Assembly (NCBI RefSeq): GCF_000497045.1 | Contig: NW_015961970.1 | Coordinates: forward strand, 124,802-188,801 | Reading direction: 5' to 3' | Length of the DNA: 64,000 nt | Source: Kalmanozyma brasiliensis GHG001 | Lineage: Eukaryota; Basidiomycota; Ustilaginomycetes; Ustilaginales | Shown here: positions 11,159 to 20,581 of the stretch, piece by piece | Layout of the letters: the number at the start of each line of letters is the position of its first letter | Position numbering within the stretch: the stretch's first letter is position 1 | Program-made: the position numbers and the translations under genes | The notes under the pieces: generated by a model | What the model was told of the DNA's origin: nothing | What the model saw: the letters and a program-made list of their open reading frames with translations, nothing else | Database searches by the model: none

Positions 11159-11172
11159 ACACACACACACAC
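11159..11172. repeat. (AC)7 dinucleotide microsatellite next to the gap
   Basis: Seven AC units abut the run of N; the array probably continues into the gap. Confidence 0.9.
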
Positions 11173-11310
11173 TCACAGACCGACAGACCGACACACGCAA
11201 GCAGCCAAGCAACAAGCGCGCCTCAATCCCAATTCCCAGCCAGCTGGTCAGTCTAAGCAAGCCCTCTAGTCAATTTCAATCCATCCCGCTCTAAAACCAA
11301 AGCGACGCGA

Positions 11311-11330
11311 ATGCGGATGCGGATGCGGAT
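11311..11330. repeat. Hexanucleotide repeat, ATGCGG x3
   Basis: Three full units plus a partial AT, in non-coding sequence. Confidence 0.85.
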
Positions 11331-12705
11331 CAAAAAGGCTGACGAGCAAGCACGGTTCAGCACAGCACAGCATCTGCTTACAGCGCACAGCACAGCAACA
11401 TCAAAGTGCGCTTACAAAAACGCGCGACCGTCTCGAATACAAACCAAAATAAGAATCAATTCCAAAAAGGAGGGGCTCGCTATCAGCCTCACATCGGCCA
11501 CAAATGCGGTGCTTTGGTGTCTGTGTGTGAACTTGGAGAGGAGATTCAAATCCCAATTTGAAACTGAGACGTGTCGAATGTCTAATCATCTCCTTGCCTG
11601 GCTCTGTGGCAGTGAGCGCGCGCGGCCCTTCTTCTGGCGTCGGCTTGCGCTGTTGTGCGTCTGCAAGGCTCAGCTACCACCTTGCAACGGCCGCTCGTTT
11701 CTGAAATCTTCCAAACCTCACTCTCGAAAGAAGATCTCTCTCCCGCTCGTGTCACTCGGGGCTTGTCTCGGTCAAACGAAGCGCCTCACACGGAGCTGCT
11801 CCTGCTGTCATGCCCTGCGAATTAGGACGCAGATCAGCCAATCTTATTCGCTTTCTCTGCTGATCCCGAGACGTGTTCCGTTTCAATGAAGCTTGCTGGA
11901 CAGCGTCGATGGATCCATTGCCCGACTGTAAGGAGACCCACCGGCTCTCTGATCTTCAAACTAAAGCCTTCCCCTCTTCAGTCACAAGAGGAAGCGCCGC
12001 TCGACTACGGAATTCCGTGCACTCGAAGTGGGCTTTTCGTGGGTCCCACAGCTGAACGATAAGGCTGGCCGTGTCGCGTGCCAAAGCTTTGCAAGCCTTC
12101 GAGACCAACAGTGCCGAGCCTCGAAAAATTGACCCGTGCGCTCGTCAACGCGTCTTGCTTTTCTTCGATCAACCGACACAGCGCCAGTAGCTCTCGCACG
12201 GCATACCAAGGTCTAACATCCTCCTGAAAAAGCTCACACCAAGAAGAATGTCACAGATCTGATACGCTCCTCTCGACGCTCTGGCTGGCGTTGAACGTAG
12301 ACTCATTACAGGATGACAGACGAGAGCCGCCACAGTGCAGATCAAAGCAGCCGTTGAGGCCTCCGAGCAGGAAGCGCAAACCTAAGCGGCTCTTTCGGCT
12401 TCAAAGCAGATGAGGATCATGAACATAACTCATAAATGGCAGACGAAGCATTCCTGACGGGATCTGGACAATGCACAGTGGCGCAGGGCATGGGCTTTGG
12501 CATCTGTGCGCTGAGCAGACAGAATGCAGGTATTATTGCGGAAGCGAGGCAAAAAATGATGCTGAAATGTATGTGTTTTGTGCACCTAGACGGTACAGAA
12601 TGCTGCTGGGAGCGACGACCGACGCTGAGGACGAGCAGGCGATGACGCGTTCGCGATCGAGCGACAACCATACAGCGCGGCGATGTAGGACCGATACCGA
12701 TGCGC

Positions 12706-13359
12706 TTAGAGGTCACCGTCGTCCTCGTCGGGCAGAGGGGCGGCGGCGGCGCGCTGGAGCTCTGCGTCGTACTGGGCCATGAGGGCCTGGTCGACCTGGA
12801 CCTCGGGGGGAGCCAATGCGGGGGCAGCAGCGAACTCGAGCGTGGGGTTGCCAACGAGCTTCCTCGCGAGCCACAGGAAGGGCTTCTCGAAGTTGTAGTT
12901 GGACTTGGCCGAGATCTCAAAGTACTGGAGGTTCTTCTTTCGGTGGAAGGTAACGGCGCCCGTCTTGACCTTGCGCTCCTTGACGTCGACCTTGTTGCCG
13001 CAGAGCACGATGGGGATGTTCTCGCACACGCGCTCCAGATCACGGTGCCAGTTGGGCACGTTCTTGTACGTGATGCGCGAAGTCACATCGAACATGATGA
13101 TACCGCACTGACCCTGGATGTAGTAGCCATCACGGAGACCACCGAACTTCTCCTGTCCCGCAGTGTCCCATACATTGAAGCAGATGGTTCCGAAGTTGGT
13201 GTGGAACTGAAGAGGGTGCACCTCGACACCGAGCGTGGCAATGTACTTCTTCTCGAACTCACCCGTCAAGTGACGCTTGACGAAGGTGGTCTTGCCGGTA
13301 CCACCGTCACCGACGAGGACGAGCTTGAACTGGGGGATCTCCTGGTTTTCGGCGGACAT
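12706..13359 (-). CDS. GTP-binding nuclear protein Ran (Gsp1/Spi1)
   Basis: A single-exon frame of 217 residues, the standard Ran length. All G motifs are present: P-loop GDGGTGKTT near residue 17, switch [17 protein letters not shown] and EISAKSNYN. The C-terminal switch ends in the acidic DEDDGDL, the Ran hallmark, and there is no CAAX lipidation site. Ran drives nucleocytoplasmic transport through the GTP/GDP gradient across the nuclear envelope and acts in spindle assembly. The ATG at 13359 starts exactly at the conserved N-terminus ([20 protein letters not shown]); the open frame extends upstream without an ATG and is taken as leader. It is divergent from the Rpa43-like gene with 883 bases between starts. 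Confidence 0.98.
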   Translation of the reverse strand: MSAENQEIPQFKLVLVGDGGTGKTTFVKRHLTGEFEKKYIATLGVEVHPLQFHTNFGTICFNVWDTAGQEKFGGLRDGYYIQGQCGIIMFDVTSRITYKNVPNWHRDLERVCENIPIVLCGNKVDVKERKVKTGAVTFHRKKNLQYFEISAKSNYNFEKPFLWLARKLVGNPTLEFAAAPALAPPEVQVDQALMAQYDAELQRAAAAPLPDEDDGDL

Positions 13360-14242
13360 TTTGATGTGTGTGTTGGTGTGTAAGGTTGATCGAGTGGATG
13401 AGGGGGAGAAGGCAAAGGTTGTGTGCACGAGCAGTGGCAATGCACGGCGAGCTCTGTTTCGAAACTTCTTGACAGGCAGGCTCTGTTGGCAAGAAAATCT
13501 ACAACACAGCGCAGCCTCTTTCGGTGACGTGAGTTCAACACAGAGGAGGAGACGTGCGTTTTCGGCCTGCCGGCCTGCTGGCTGGGCGGTCCATTCAAAT
13601 TTTTTACTCAGCCTTGAAGCAAGGAGCCTCTTGCGCGACGAAAAAGGGGTGATCGAACGAAATGAAAGACATTCCACTTGCGCATGGTCCAGCGCCAAAC
13701 CAGACGCGAATAATTTTCCTCGCTGGCCAGGTTTGCACAAAGTCGACCTTGATCGATTTGAATGATTCAGCTTGCTCTGGTCACAGCTTAACATGTGCGG
13801 AAAAATCGAGCCCGTATTCCGAAAACTGTGGAGGAGCGCAGCTCAATTTTTGTGTGAGAAGAAAAAAATTCGCAGCGGTAGCCAGGGTGCAGCAGCAGCG
13901 ACATCAGATTCGAGGTTTCTTGGTCTTCATGTCAACGCTTGAAGCCATCAGGATCATCCCGCCTCCCTGCTCAGCGACAGTCACACTCAGCTCGGATTGC
14001 CCGTATCCGACGTATACAACGCGCTAGCTATTCGCTGAACGGACGACCTGGCAGCCGTCTCCGATCGGATCATCCTCTCGATCCCACGTCATATTGTCGG
14101 ATCTGCCGACGTAGCTCGCAACCTCTCGCCCACAAAGCTTTCAACGGACCACTTCCGAGGCTTGCTCATTCATCGACGGACCACGTTTCAATTCCAGCAC
14201 ATTCTCTCATCGCTCATACCTCACGCGTCCCCTCTAGTCGCA
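13360..14242. other. Divergent promoter region, Ran and Rpa43-like genes
   Basis: No gene is seen in these 883 bases. The region holds several short A or T tracts (near 13596-13606 and 13860-13867) and must contain the promoters of both flanking genes. A PAC-like octamer lies close to the Rpa43-like start (listed separately). Confidence 0.6.
14206..14213. promoter_or_regulatory. PAC-like octamer (CTCATCGC) before the Rpa43-like gene
   Basis: CTCATCGC is the reverse complement of GCGATGAG, the PAC element found upstream of yeast RNA polymerase I/III subunit and ribosome-assembly genes. It lies 30 bases before the ATG, so it may be in the transcribed leader. An exact 8-mer is expected by chance about once per 65 kb per strand, so this is suggestive only. 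Confidence 0.25.
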
Positions 14243-15310
14243 ATGTCGAAAGAGCTCAAGACCAAGAGCAAGGACAAGTCGAAGCGACGCGAGTCCAAGT
14301 CGGGCAGCGAGTCGCCCAAGAAGTCACGCAAATCCTCCTCATCCAGCCTACCCATCACCGTCACCGACGATGACTCCTCTGCCACGACTGCCGTCACCTC
14401 TTCCGTCCCCTCGTCATCGCGCACCGTCAGCACAGCATTCGAGACCCTCTATCCGATCCTCAATCTTCCCATTCCGCCCGTATGGACGTCGGACCCGTAC
14501 TCGGCATTCTCGGACCTGATGGACACCCTGGTCATGCGCTACGTGCCTCAACTCTCCGGCGTGCTGATCACGCATTCTCCCACGCGCTTCCTGCAGGACA
14601 CCGCCGTCTTTTCTGCCGATTCGGCATTTGCAACAGCCCAAGTCGGGTTCGAGTGCACGGTCTGGCGGCCTAAGATCGGGCAGATGCTCGAGGGGACCAT
14701 CTGCCTCTCCTCGCCTTCGCACGTCTCCCTTCTCCTATATGGCCTGTTCAACGCGTCTATTCCGGCGTCGCATTTGCCGGAAGAGGAATGGGAGTTTGTG
14801 TTGAACGATCCCGATGCGGTGCACACCGACCATGGGTTGGGGCACTGGCGCAACCGGGCCACTGGCGACCGTCTGGGTGGGGAGAAAGGCAAACTGGAAT
14901 TCACAGTCATCAGTCTGACCATTGCCAACCACATGCTGTCGCTGCACGGATCGCTCTTGGACGACCCGTTCAAAGGCCCACCACCCACGCTCGACAGGAG
15001 CTATCTCAAAAAGAGCCTGCTGCCCACTCAGGCGCTCGGACTCGGATCTGCCGCAGCAGCACGGGAGAGCCCAGCTGCAACCCCACCACGCCGCGTCAGG
15101 TGGCAGGACGAGGACGATTCCGAGGCGGTAGAGAGCGACGATCCGAGCAAGTACGAGACCCCAGCCGAGGTGGTCAAGGCCGAAGAGAGCGAGGGCAAGA
15201 AGAAGGGGAGCAAGAGCAAGAGGAAGTCCACATCAGCGGTTGAGGTGGCCGCAGACACGGATGGGTTGAATACGCCATCGCGCGAGAAGAAGAGGAGAAA
15301 GGAGACGTAA
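14243..15310 (+). CDS. RNA polymerase I subunit Rpa43-like protein
   Basis: A single-exon frame of 355 residues. After a basic, Ser/Lys-rich N-terminal 40 residues, the region around residues 75-135 resembles the Rpb7/Rpa43 N-terminal fold (LMDTLVMRYVPQLSGVLITH), followed by an OB-like segment with GQMLEGTICLSSPSHVSLL and LFNASIP, the most recognisable Rpa43 stretch. In yeast Rpa43 pairs with Rpa14 to form the polymerase I stalk that contacts Rrn3 to start rRNA transcription. The C-terminal third is charged, disordered and ends in a Lys/Arg-rich stretch, as in many fungal Rpa43 proteins. The start at 14243 is the first ATG in frame. It converges on the coiled-coil gene that ends at 15741. Confidence 0.8.
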   Translation: MSKELKTKSKDKSKRRESKSGSESPKKSRKSSSSSLPITVTDDDSSATTAVTSSVPSSSRTVSTAFETLYPILNLPIPPVWTSDPYSAFSDLMDTLVMRYVPQLSGVLITHSPTRFLQDTAVFSADSAFATAQVGFECTVWRPKIGQMLEGTICLSSPSHVSLLLYGLFNASIPASHLPEEEWEFVLNDPDAVHTDHGLGHWRNRATGDRLGGEKGKLEFTVISLTIANHMLSLHGSLLDDPFKGPPPTLDRSYLKKSLLPTQALGLGSAAAARESPAATPPRRVRWQDEDDSEAVESDDPSKYETPAEVVKAEESEGKKKGSKSKRKSTSAVEVAADTDGLNTPSREKKRRKET

Positions 15311-15740
15311 TTTCGTCGTCAGCGTTCGCTTCCCAGCATCGGTATCGATTCCGCTCTTGCACGCAACATTGCAATGGTTATCATCACTGTCACATGGCGG
15401 GACTTGGCTTGAAAGAGGCTCGGTGATGATGGTGCATTTCGTGAGATGACATCTTGAAACTGGAGCATTGAGCGCGCGGAACGCAGCGCAGGGCATATAA
15501 GCATGATGATGGGTACGATGATATGAAAAGGGGAAAGACGCAGCAATTTTGGTCTGCGGACAGCGGCTGGGCACCATACGTGACTGTCAACGGAGTGTCG
15601 CAGCTGACGTGGGCCCAAGGACGCTGCTGCAAGTTGTGTGTCATGTCGATTCGTGATGGGGTTGGTGCGAGCAAAGTGTCGCTTTTGGGGTCGTGATGGA
15701 TCGAGGGCAGCCAGCAGTCAGTCTTTCGTCACGCGCTGGC
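15311..15740. other. Convergent 3' intergenic region
   Basis: The 430 bases between the stop codons of the Rpa43-like gene and the coiled-coil gene. No gene or structured element is seen; it should hold both 3'UTRs. Confidence 0.6.
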
Positions 15741-18173
15741 CTACGACCTCTTGCTCTGGCCGAAGTTCTTGGCCATGCTCTGAAACTCGCGAGCCAGCTG
15801 CTGTCGCCTTCGCAGCTTCTCGGGCTTGTTCCTGAGATCGGGGTCCGACAAGAGCAGGATCCGCTTGACGCGCGTGATCAAGCCCTTTTTGCCCTCGAGC
15901 TGGATCTCCATCCAGTCGTAGCGCTGAATGCACGATTCGAACTTCTTAAACTCGTCAGCATCCAGCTCGTCGCGAAACTTGAGGTAGATCTGCCTCTCGA
16001 TGCCGGGATTTCCGCCACTTGATTCCCTCGCCGGCGTAGGGAGCATGAATGAGCCCGGGCTCGAGGAGGCGATGCTCATCTCTGAGCGTGTCATCAGCTG
16101 GTCTTGAGCAAGATATTCGCTTGCAGCCATGAGCCGCTGCGAGGTCGTAGAGCTGTCGCCTTGGCAGTCGAGACCCGTGGCAGCAAGTTGCTGCGTCAAG
16201 AACTCCGGTGAAGGCTCTGCCGAGTGAGCGCGAAACGTCTTCTTTTCGCAAAAGACATCCTCAATAGCGACAGGGATCGCATCGTGCACGCTGCCCGTTC
16301 GACTACGACTGCGCTGGCCCGACTGTGTGCTCAACCTCGAAGCAGCACGCGATGCGGGTCGCGAGTGGCCTCCCTGGACTCCAGCAGGAGCCACGCCCTT
16401 CTGCTGGGCGCTGAAGGAGGATCGCATCGCTTCGCGTCGCTTCTCGACACACTCCTGCAGGTAGTCACTGGTGGACATGGGCTGATCTTTGGGACTGGTC
16501 TGACGACTCTGAGCAGCGACGACGCCAGAAGTCATGAGGGCGCCTTTGACGACCTGAGCGAGGCTGAGCGGACCGCGCTCTCCCGAGACGGTGCTCCGAC
16601 GTTTGCTCTGAAGGGCGGTCTTGGTGACACCGACGTTGGTGACGATGTTGGCGGCTGTTGTGGTGACGTTGCGTTCGAGACGCGTGCTGTGAAAATGTTG
16701 TGCTGAGGCTGGCCTAGCGAAGGCTTGGACTGCATCCTTCTGTGTCGTGTTGTGAGAGGTCAGGCCGCGAGAGCTTGCCACAGCAGAACCGGTGCTGAGC
16801 CCGAGCATGCCAATGGCACCAACCGTTCCTGACCTTCGATGAGCAGCGCGCGGTGCAGGAACATCGGCGCGATTGCCCAGGCGGGAGCTCCGACCACCAG
16901 CATTGACTCGCGTATCGATAGCAGTCTGAGTCGACTCTTGTGCTTGTGCGCTGTCCCACTTGCTGTGCCCTTCTTCGATTGAAGTTCCTTGCGTCGAGTA
17001 GACATGGCTGTGGTTGGGATCGAGGTGCGAGCGGGGCACCACAGTCGTCGAACCGAGACTATGGTCACCATTGAGGTAGCCCTGCATCACTTGCTGACGG
17101 CTCTCGGTGCGGTCATCGAACTGAAGGTTGGACGAGCAGTAAGGAGTTCGGCTATTCTCCACAACGTGGTCCTTGCCCTTTTCCACAGATGACGGTGCCG
17201 ACGGGAGGGAGAGGTGTTCGAGCTCCAGCATCTCGAGAGCGCGGTACTGTGCATCGAGGTTGGCCTCAAAGGCGCTGCGCTGGGACAAGCAGTCTTCGAG
17301 GGAGGTCATCCGACCCTGCATCTGAGTGCGTGCTTTCTCCTCTTGACGCAGAATGGTCTGAAGGTGAGCATTGTCGCTCTCGAGATGTGCGTTTTGCTCC
17401 TGGAGCACCCGGTTCTCAGCCTCGAGGACGCCAATGTGAGCTCGAAGCTTTGCGGCGTACGTCTCCCAGCTCTTGCATTTGTTGGCCAGCTCGTAGTACT
17501 TGGCCGAGAAAGCAGTCTGAAGAGCGTCAATGCCGATGAGCTGATCGGGAGGCTCAACGGGCGATTGCGTGCAGGAACGAGAATCCGCTCTGGAAGGGGC
17601 AAAGGCAGAGTCCTGACGAGCGTATTGTGTCTGCTCGTGCTGGTGGTGGTACGATGCGTTCGCTTGAGCCTGGGAGCGAGATGAGAACTGTTGCGGTCCG
17701 TATTGATCCTGCGTCGAGACTGTCTGACTGCGCTTGCGAACGATTCCTGTGGAGGAGGAAGACGACAGCTGGCTGGATCCTGTCGACACATTCGACAAGT
17801 TCTCGGAGGTCATGGGCAAGCTCGATGGTGGCAAGACGCGGAGGTGTCTTCCGCTGTCTGTGTTGCGTATGGCGAAGGTATCGTCTTCAGACGATGGAAA
17901 TTGACTCATCCTGCGGTCGGAGATGCTAGCAGAGAGAGGGCCGTGAGAAGGGCGGACCGATGCTTGCCTCCGAGCTTGATGCTCGGCATCATTTTCAGCC
18001 TGCATCTGCGAGCGCTGTAGCTTCTCGTGCTCGCGCTCCTTCCACGCCTGAGCCCTCATTTCGGTGTAAGCTCCCGAGCCTGCGTGCGAAGTGGCGCGGG
18101 AATGGGCTCGCATGTTGGTGGGAGCGACATTGGTGACCGTGGACGGGGCGGGCCCCAGAGGCTTGCGGTTCAT
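15741..18173 (-). CDS. Uncharacterised coiled-coil protein with a conserved-looking C-terminus
   Basis: A single-exon frame of 810 residues, family not recognised. The N-terminal 220 residues are Ser/Gln-rich and disordered. A clear heptad coiled coil starts near residue 220 (ALQTAFSAKYYELANKCKSW, then LRAHIGVLEAENRVLQEQNA) and runs for about 110 residues. A long Ser/Arg/Thr-rich disordered middle follows. The last 90 residues (KFRDELDADEFKKFESCIQR and onward) look folded, amphipathic and charged, and would be the best query for a homology search. The architecture (disordered, coiled coil, disordered, small C-terminal domain) resembles cytoskeletal or spindle-pole scaffold proteins, but that is a guess. 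The ATG at 18173 is the first in frame. Confidence 0.75.
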   Translation of the reverse strand: MNRKPLGPAPSTVTNVAPTNMRAHSRATSHAGSGAYTEMRAQAWKEREHEKLQRSQMQAENDAEHQARRQASVRPSHGPLSASISDRRMSQFPSSEDDTFAIRNTDSGRHLRVLPPSSLPMTSENLSNVSTGSSQLSSSSSTGIVRKRSQTVSTQDQYGPQQFSSRSQAQANASYHHQHEQTQYARQDSAFAPSRADSRSCTQSPVEPPDQLIGIDALQTAFSAKYYELANKCKSWETYAAKLRAHIGVLEAENRVLQEQNAHLESDNAHLQTILRQEEKARTQMQGRMTSLEDCLSQRSAFEANLDAQYRALEMLELEHLSLPSAPSSVEKGKDHVVENSRTPYCSSNLQFDDRTESRQQVMQGYLNGDHSLGSTTVVPRSHLDPNHSHVYSTQGTSIEEGHSKWDSAQAQESTQTAIDTRVNAGGRSSRLGNRADVPAPRAAHRRSGTVGAIGMLGLSTGSAVASSRGLTSHNTTQKDAVQAFARPASAQHFHSTRLERNVTTTAANIVTNVGVTKTALQSKRRSTVSGERGPLSLAQVVKGALMTSGVVAAQSRQTSPKDQPMSTSDYLQECVEKRREAMRSSFSAQQKGVAPAGVQGGHSRPASRAASRLSTQSGQRSRSRTGSVHDAIPVAIEDVFCEKKTFRAHSAEPSPEFLTQQLAATGLDCQGDSSTTSQRLMAASEYLAQDQLMTRSEMSIASSSPGSFMLPTPARESSGGNPGIERQIYLKFRDELDADEFKKFESCIQRYDWMEIQLEGKKGLITRVKRILLLSDPDLRNKPEKLRRRQQLAREFQSMAKNFGQSKRS

Positions 18174-20581
18174 CGGTAGAGTGTCCTTTTCGGAACCTCA
18201 CGATCAACGGAGACGGAGAGATGCAGAAGGGGTGTCCACAGCTTGGTATAGTCAAGGTGTCCTTGCTCCATCCGTGACGAGCGAGAGAGAGAGCTGCTGA
18301 TGGAGGATGTGGTCGGATACTGCGTTTCGGGCAACAGACGGAAAAGCGAGAGAAGGAGTCGAAAGGGCGGCTATCAAGCGCTCGACCAAGAGCCAAAATG
18401 GATGAGGGTGTTGATGGATGACAGCTGCGCTTTACAGCAGAGAAGCTGATGAAGTGATTCGGAAGGAGACAAAATGTGACTGTTTGAAAGGTGATTGGCG
18501 GGGGGGACGACACAAAGCTAAATCTTGATCGTCTGCAGCCTCACAGAAAGACGTGGTGGGTCGAATGTTGAACGAATGCAGCAATGTGATTGTAGCATGA
18601 ACCGATGCGGTACCGATGAGGCAGCAATAAGCCCAGACTGTCGAGATCGAGCAAGCCAGAGGCAGAGGGAGGGCCAACGTTGGGTTGTCGTATCTGCACG
18701 AGGAGATGAAGTGTGCGCTGAAAATGGCTCAAGCGCGGATGCGAGACTGCGTTTTGGTATCCGCCGGTGGGCTGTTGCGCTATGAAGAGGGTATCGAGGG
18801 GCCTTGGATCGAAGACTCGAAGAGAATGGACGGAAGGTGGTGGGCATGGAGCTTGCTGCGCTCGATATGCAGAAAGCTGAACTTCCAGCCGACGGAAGCC
18901 GTGTAGAAGCTGCGCAGCCAACCTGTTGAAGCGCTCCTTGTTTCGATCAAGACGCGAGTCGGGTGCGGATGGAGTGGATCTTGTCCAGCTGTGTGGCCGA
19001 GCGATGGTTCGAGAGCAGGGAAGACAAGAGCGGAAGGGAGTCCGAAAAAGTCTGGCAGATCGGTTCCATCAGATCTGGTGAGCATTCAAGAATCTCAAGT
19101 GGAGAGTTGAGTTTGGCCAAGACAGAGCAGAACCAGCTTGGCGTCTTGAGGCTGAGTCTCTCCCACCGCCAATCATCAGTGATGCGGCTGAGACAAGGCT
19201 GACGATGCCGTGAGAATGCACACAGCGTTGAGCGAGCTGCCTCGGTCACGAGTCATGTCAGAAGCCCGTGGCAAAGAGTCTGGACTGAATGCAGAAAAGC
19301 CATATCGAGGTGCATATGGGACCATTAAGCCTCGCTGTGTGTCAATTTGCGCTCCGTACAAATGCCTGCAGCAGTCGATTCGAAGGTCAGCCACCATATC
19401 GTGCCGCCCCTCTCGTCCTCGAGTCCGTAGGACCATTCACATGTGACTGTTCGGGCAAGGGAAGGAGGAGGAGCCGACGCGGAAATGGCCGGACACAATG
19501 TGATGCGGGACAGGAGCCGAAGGGGGGAGGGGCGTGGGACTTTTCTTCAATTGTCTTGAGAGCACCTGCATCTTCACTTTGGGCGTTGAATGCCAGTGGA
19601 TCTGCGCATGATTCTAATGAAGTCGGCCGTGCACTGCTTCCGTTTCATCGGCGAGAAGACGTCGCTCGAGGTCAGCTCATTTCCGACGCAGTGGCTGAGG
19701 CATGGATCGGCAATGGACCGAAATGCTTCTACTAAGAAGGAATATGGAAGAACCGAACATCTCGTCGAGCTTGCTCGTCGGACTGTCCGAAGGAAGCAGT
19801 CATCCTGCACGGGAAAGGACGGTGACTGCAAGAGACCGGGATCGCCGTCGACCCGACCCGCTGCTGCGACCCATCTTCATGCACAGCACGGTACATTGTC
19901 ACACGCGTCATGCTCGACCATGCATCCCTGCAGGTGTGATCTTGGAGAGTGAAGCCAAACCTTGCAGCAGTGGTTGGCGCCGTGTCACTCCGGACCGGAT
20001 CGTGCGAATGAAATTCATGCCGCTTGATCACAGACAAACAAGCGCGCACGGTCGACGACGACAGCGCACAATAGGCATGCGGCTCAATCCATGCAGTGGG
20101 TGCCATGATCTTCACGGTACATATGCCATGCAGTGCGCTTTGACAGGGTCTGCATCTGCAAATTGACAGGCGTGCTAAGCGAGACCAACACTTCGCCTAA
20201 AATCGGCGCAGACAAGAGATCTGCAATCTGCATGCGCAGACCGGTCATCGTTGTAGCAGCCTTTTGCAGATTGATTCGCGCCTCGATGTCGCTCGACGAA
20301 TCTCCGGCGCTTCGGGCAGATCCTTCAGTAAGCAGGCTCTCACCCGCGGCCAACCTCTCAAGCTTGATGACGATACTCGGTTGCAGAATGTGACAGGAGG
20401 CGGAGCTCGAAACCAGACCTTGAGGGCAAGCAGTCACGCTCGTCTTCTTTTCAGGATGCGTTCAAGAGTGACTTCTGAGAGTGACATGCCCCAATTCTCT
20501 CCGGCAGTCGTCACATGGCCGTGCTAGGCGTATCGCGTGATTCACATTCAATCTGCGTCTGAAGTTCTCGTCCTGAGCGAG
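18174..20581. other. 2.4 kb region without a recognisable gene
   Basis: Several open frames of 80-150 codons exist on both strands, but none carries a domain, a consistent splice structure or coding-like composition. The left end must hold the promoter of the coiled-coil gene and the right end the 3'UTR of the MnmE gene. No tRNA B-box-like sequence or repeat array is visible. Confidence 0.5.

Larger units (their letters stand above)
10187..12705. other. 2.5 kb gene-poor region with microsatellites and an assembly gap
   Basis: No gene is supported. On the minus strand a donor-like AGG/GTGAGTATC lies near 10960 and an acceptor-like TTTTAAG directly precedes the 14-3-3 ATG, so a roughly 760-base 5'UTR intron of that gene is conceivable. 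The region also holds GAT/GGT-type repeats (11017-11048), a run of N followed by (AC)7, and an ATGCGG repeat (11311-11330). The right third should contain the 3'UTR of the Ran gene. Confidence 0.5.

Noticed and set aside
11311..11889. 192-codon plus-strand frame in the gap region
   Set aside because: It starts in a hexanucleotide repeat and has no domain; the start falls in repeat-derived sequence.
13360..13794. N-terminal extension of Ran by 145 residues
   Set aside because: Ran proteins start at MSAENQ-like sequence; the upstream open frame has no ATG close by and no homology.
20084..20437. 117-codon minus-strand frame downstream of MnmE
   Set aside because: No domain and no second exon that would extend it; treated as chance.
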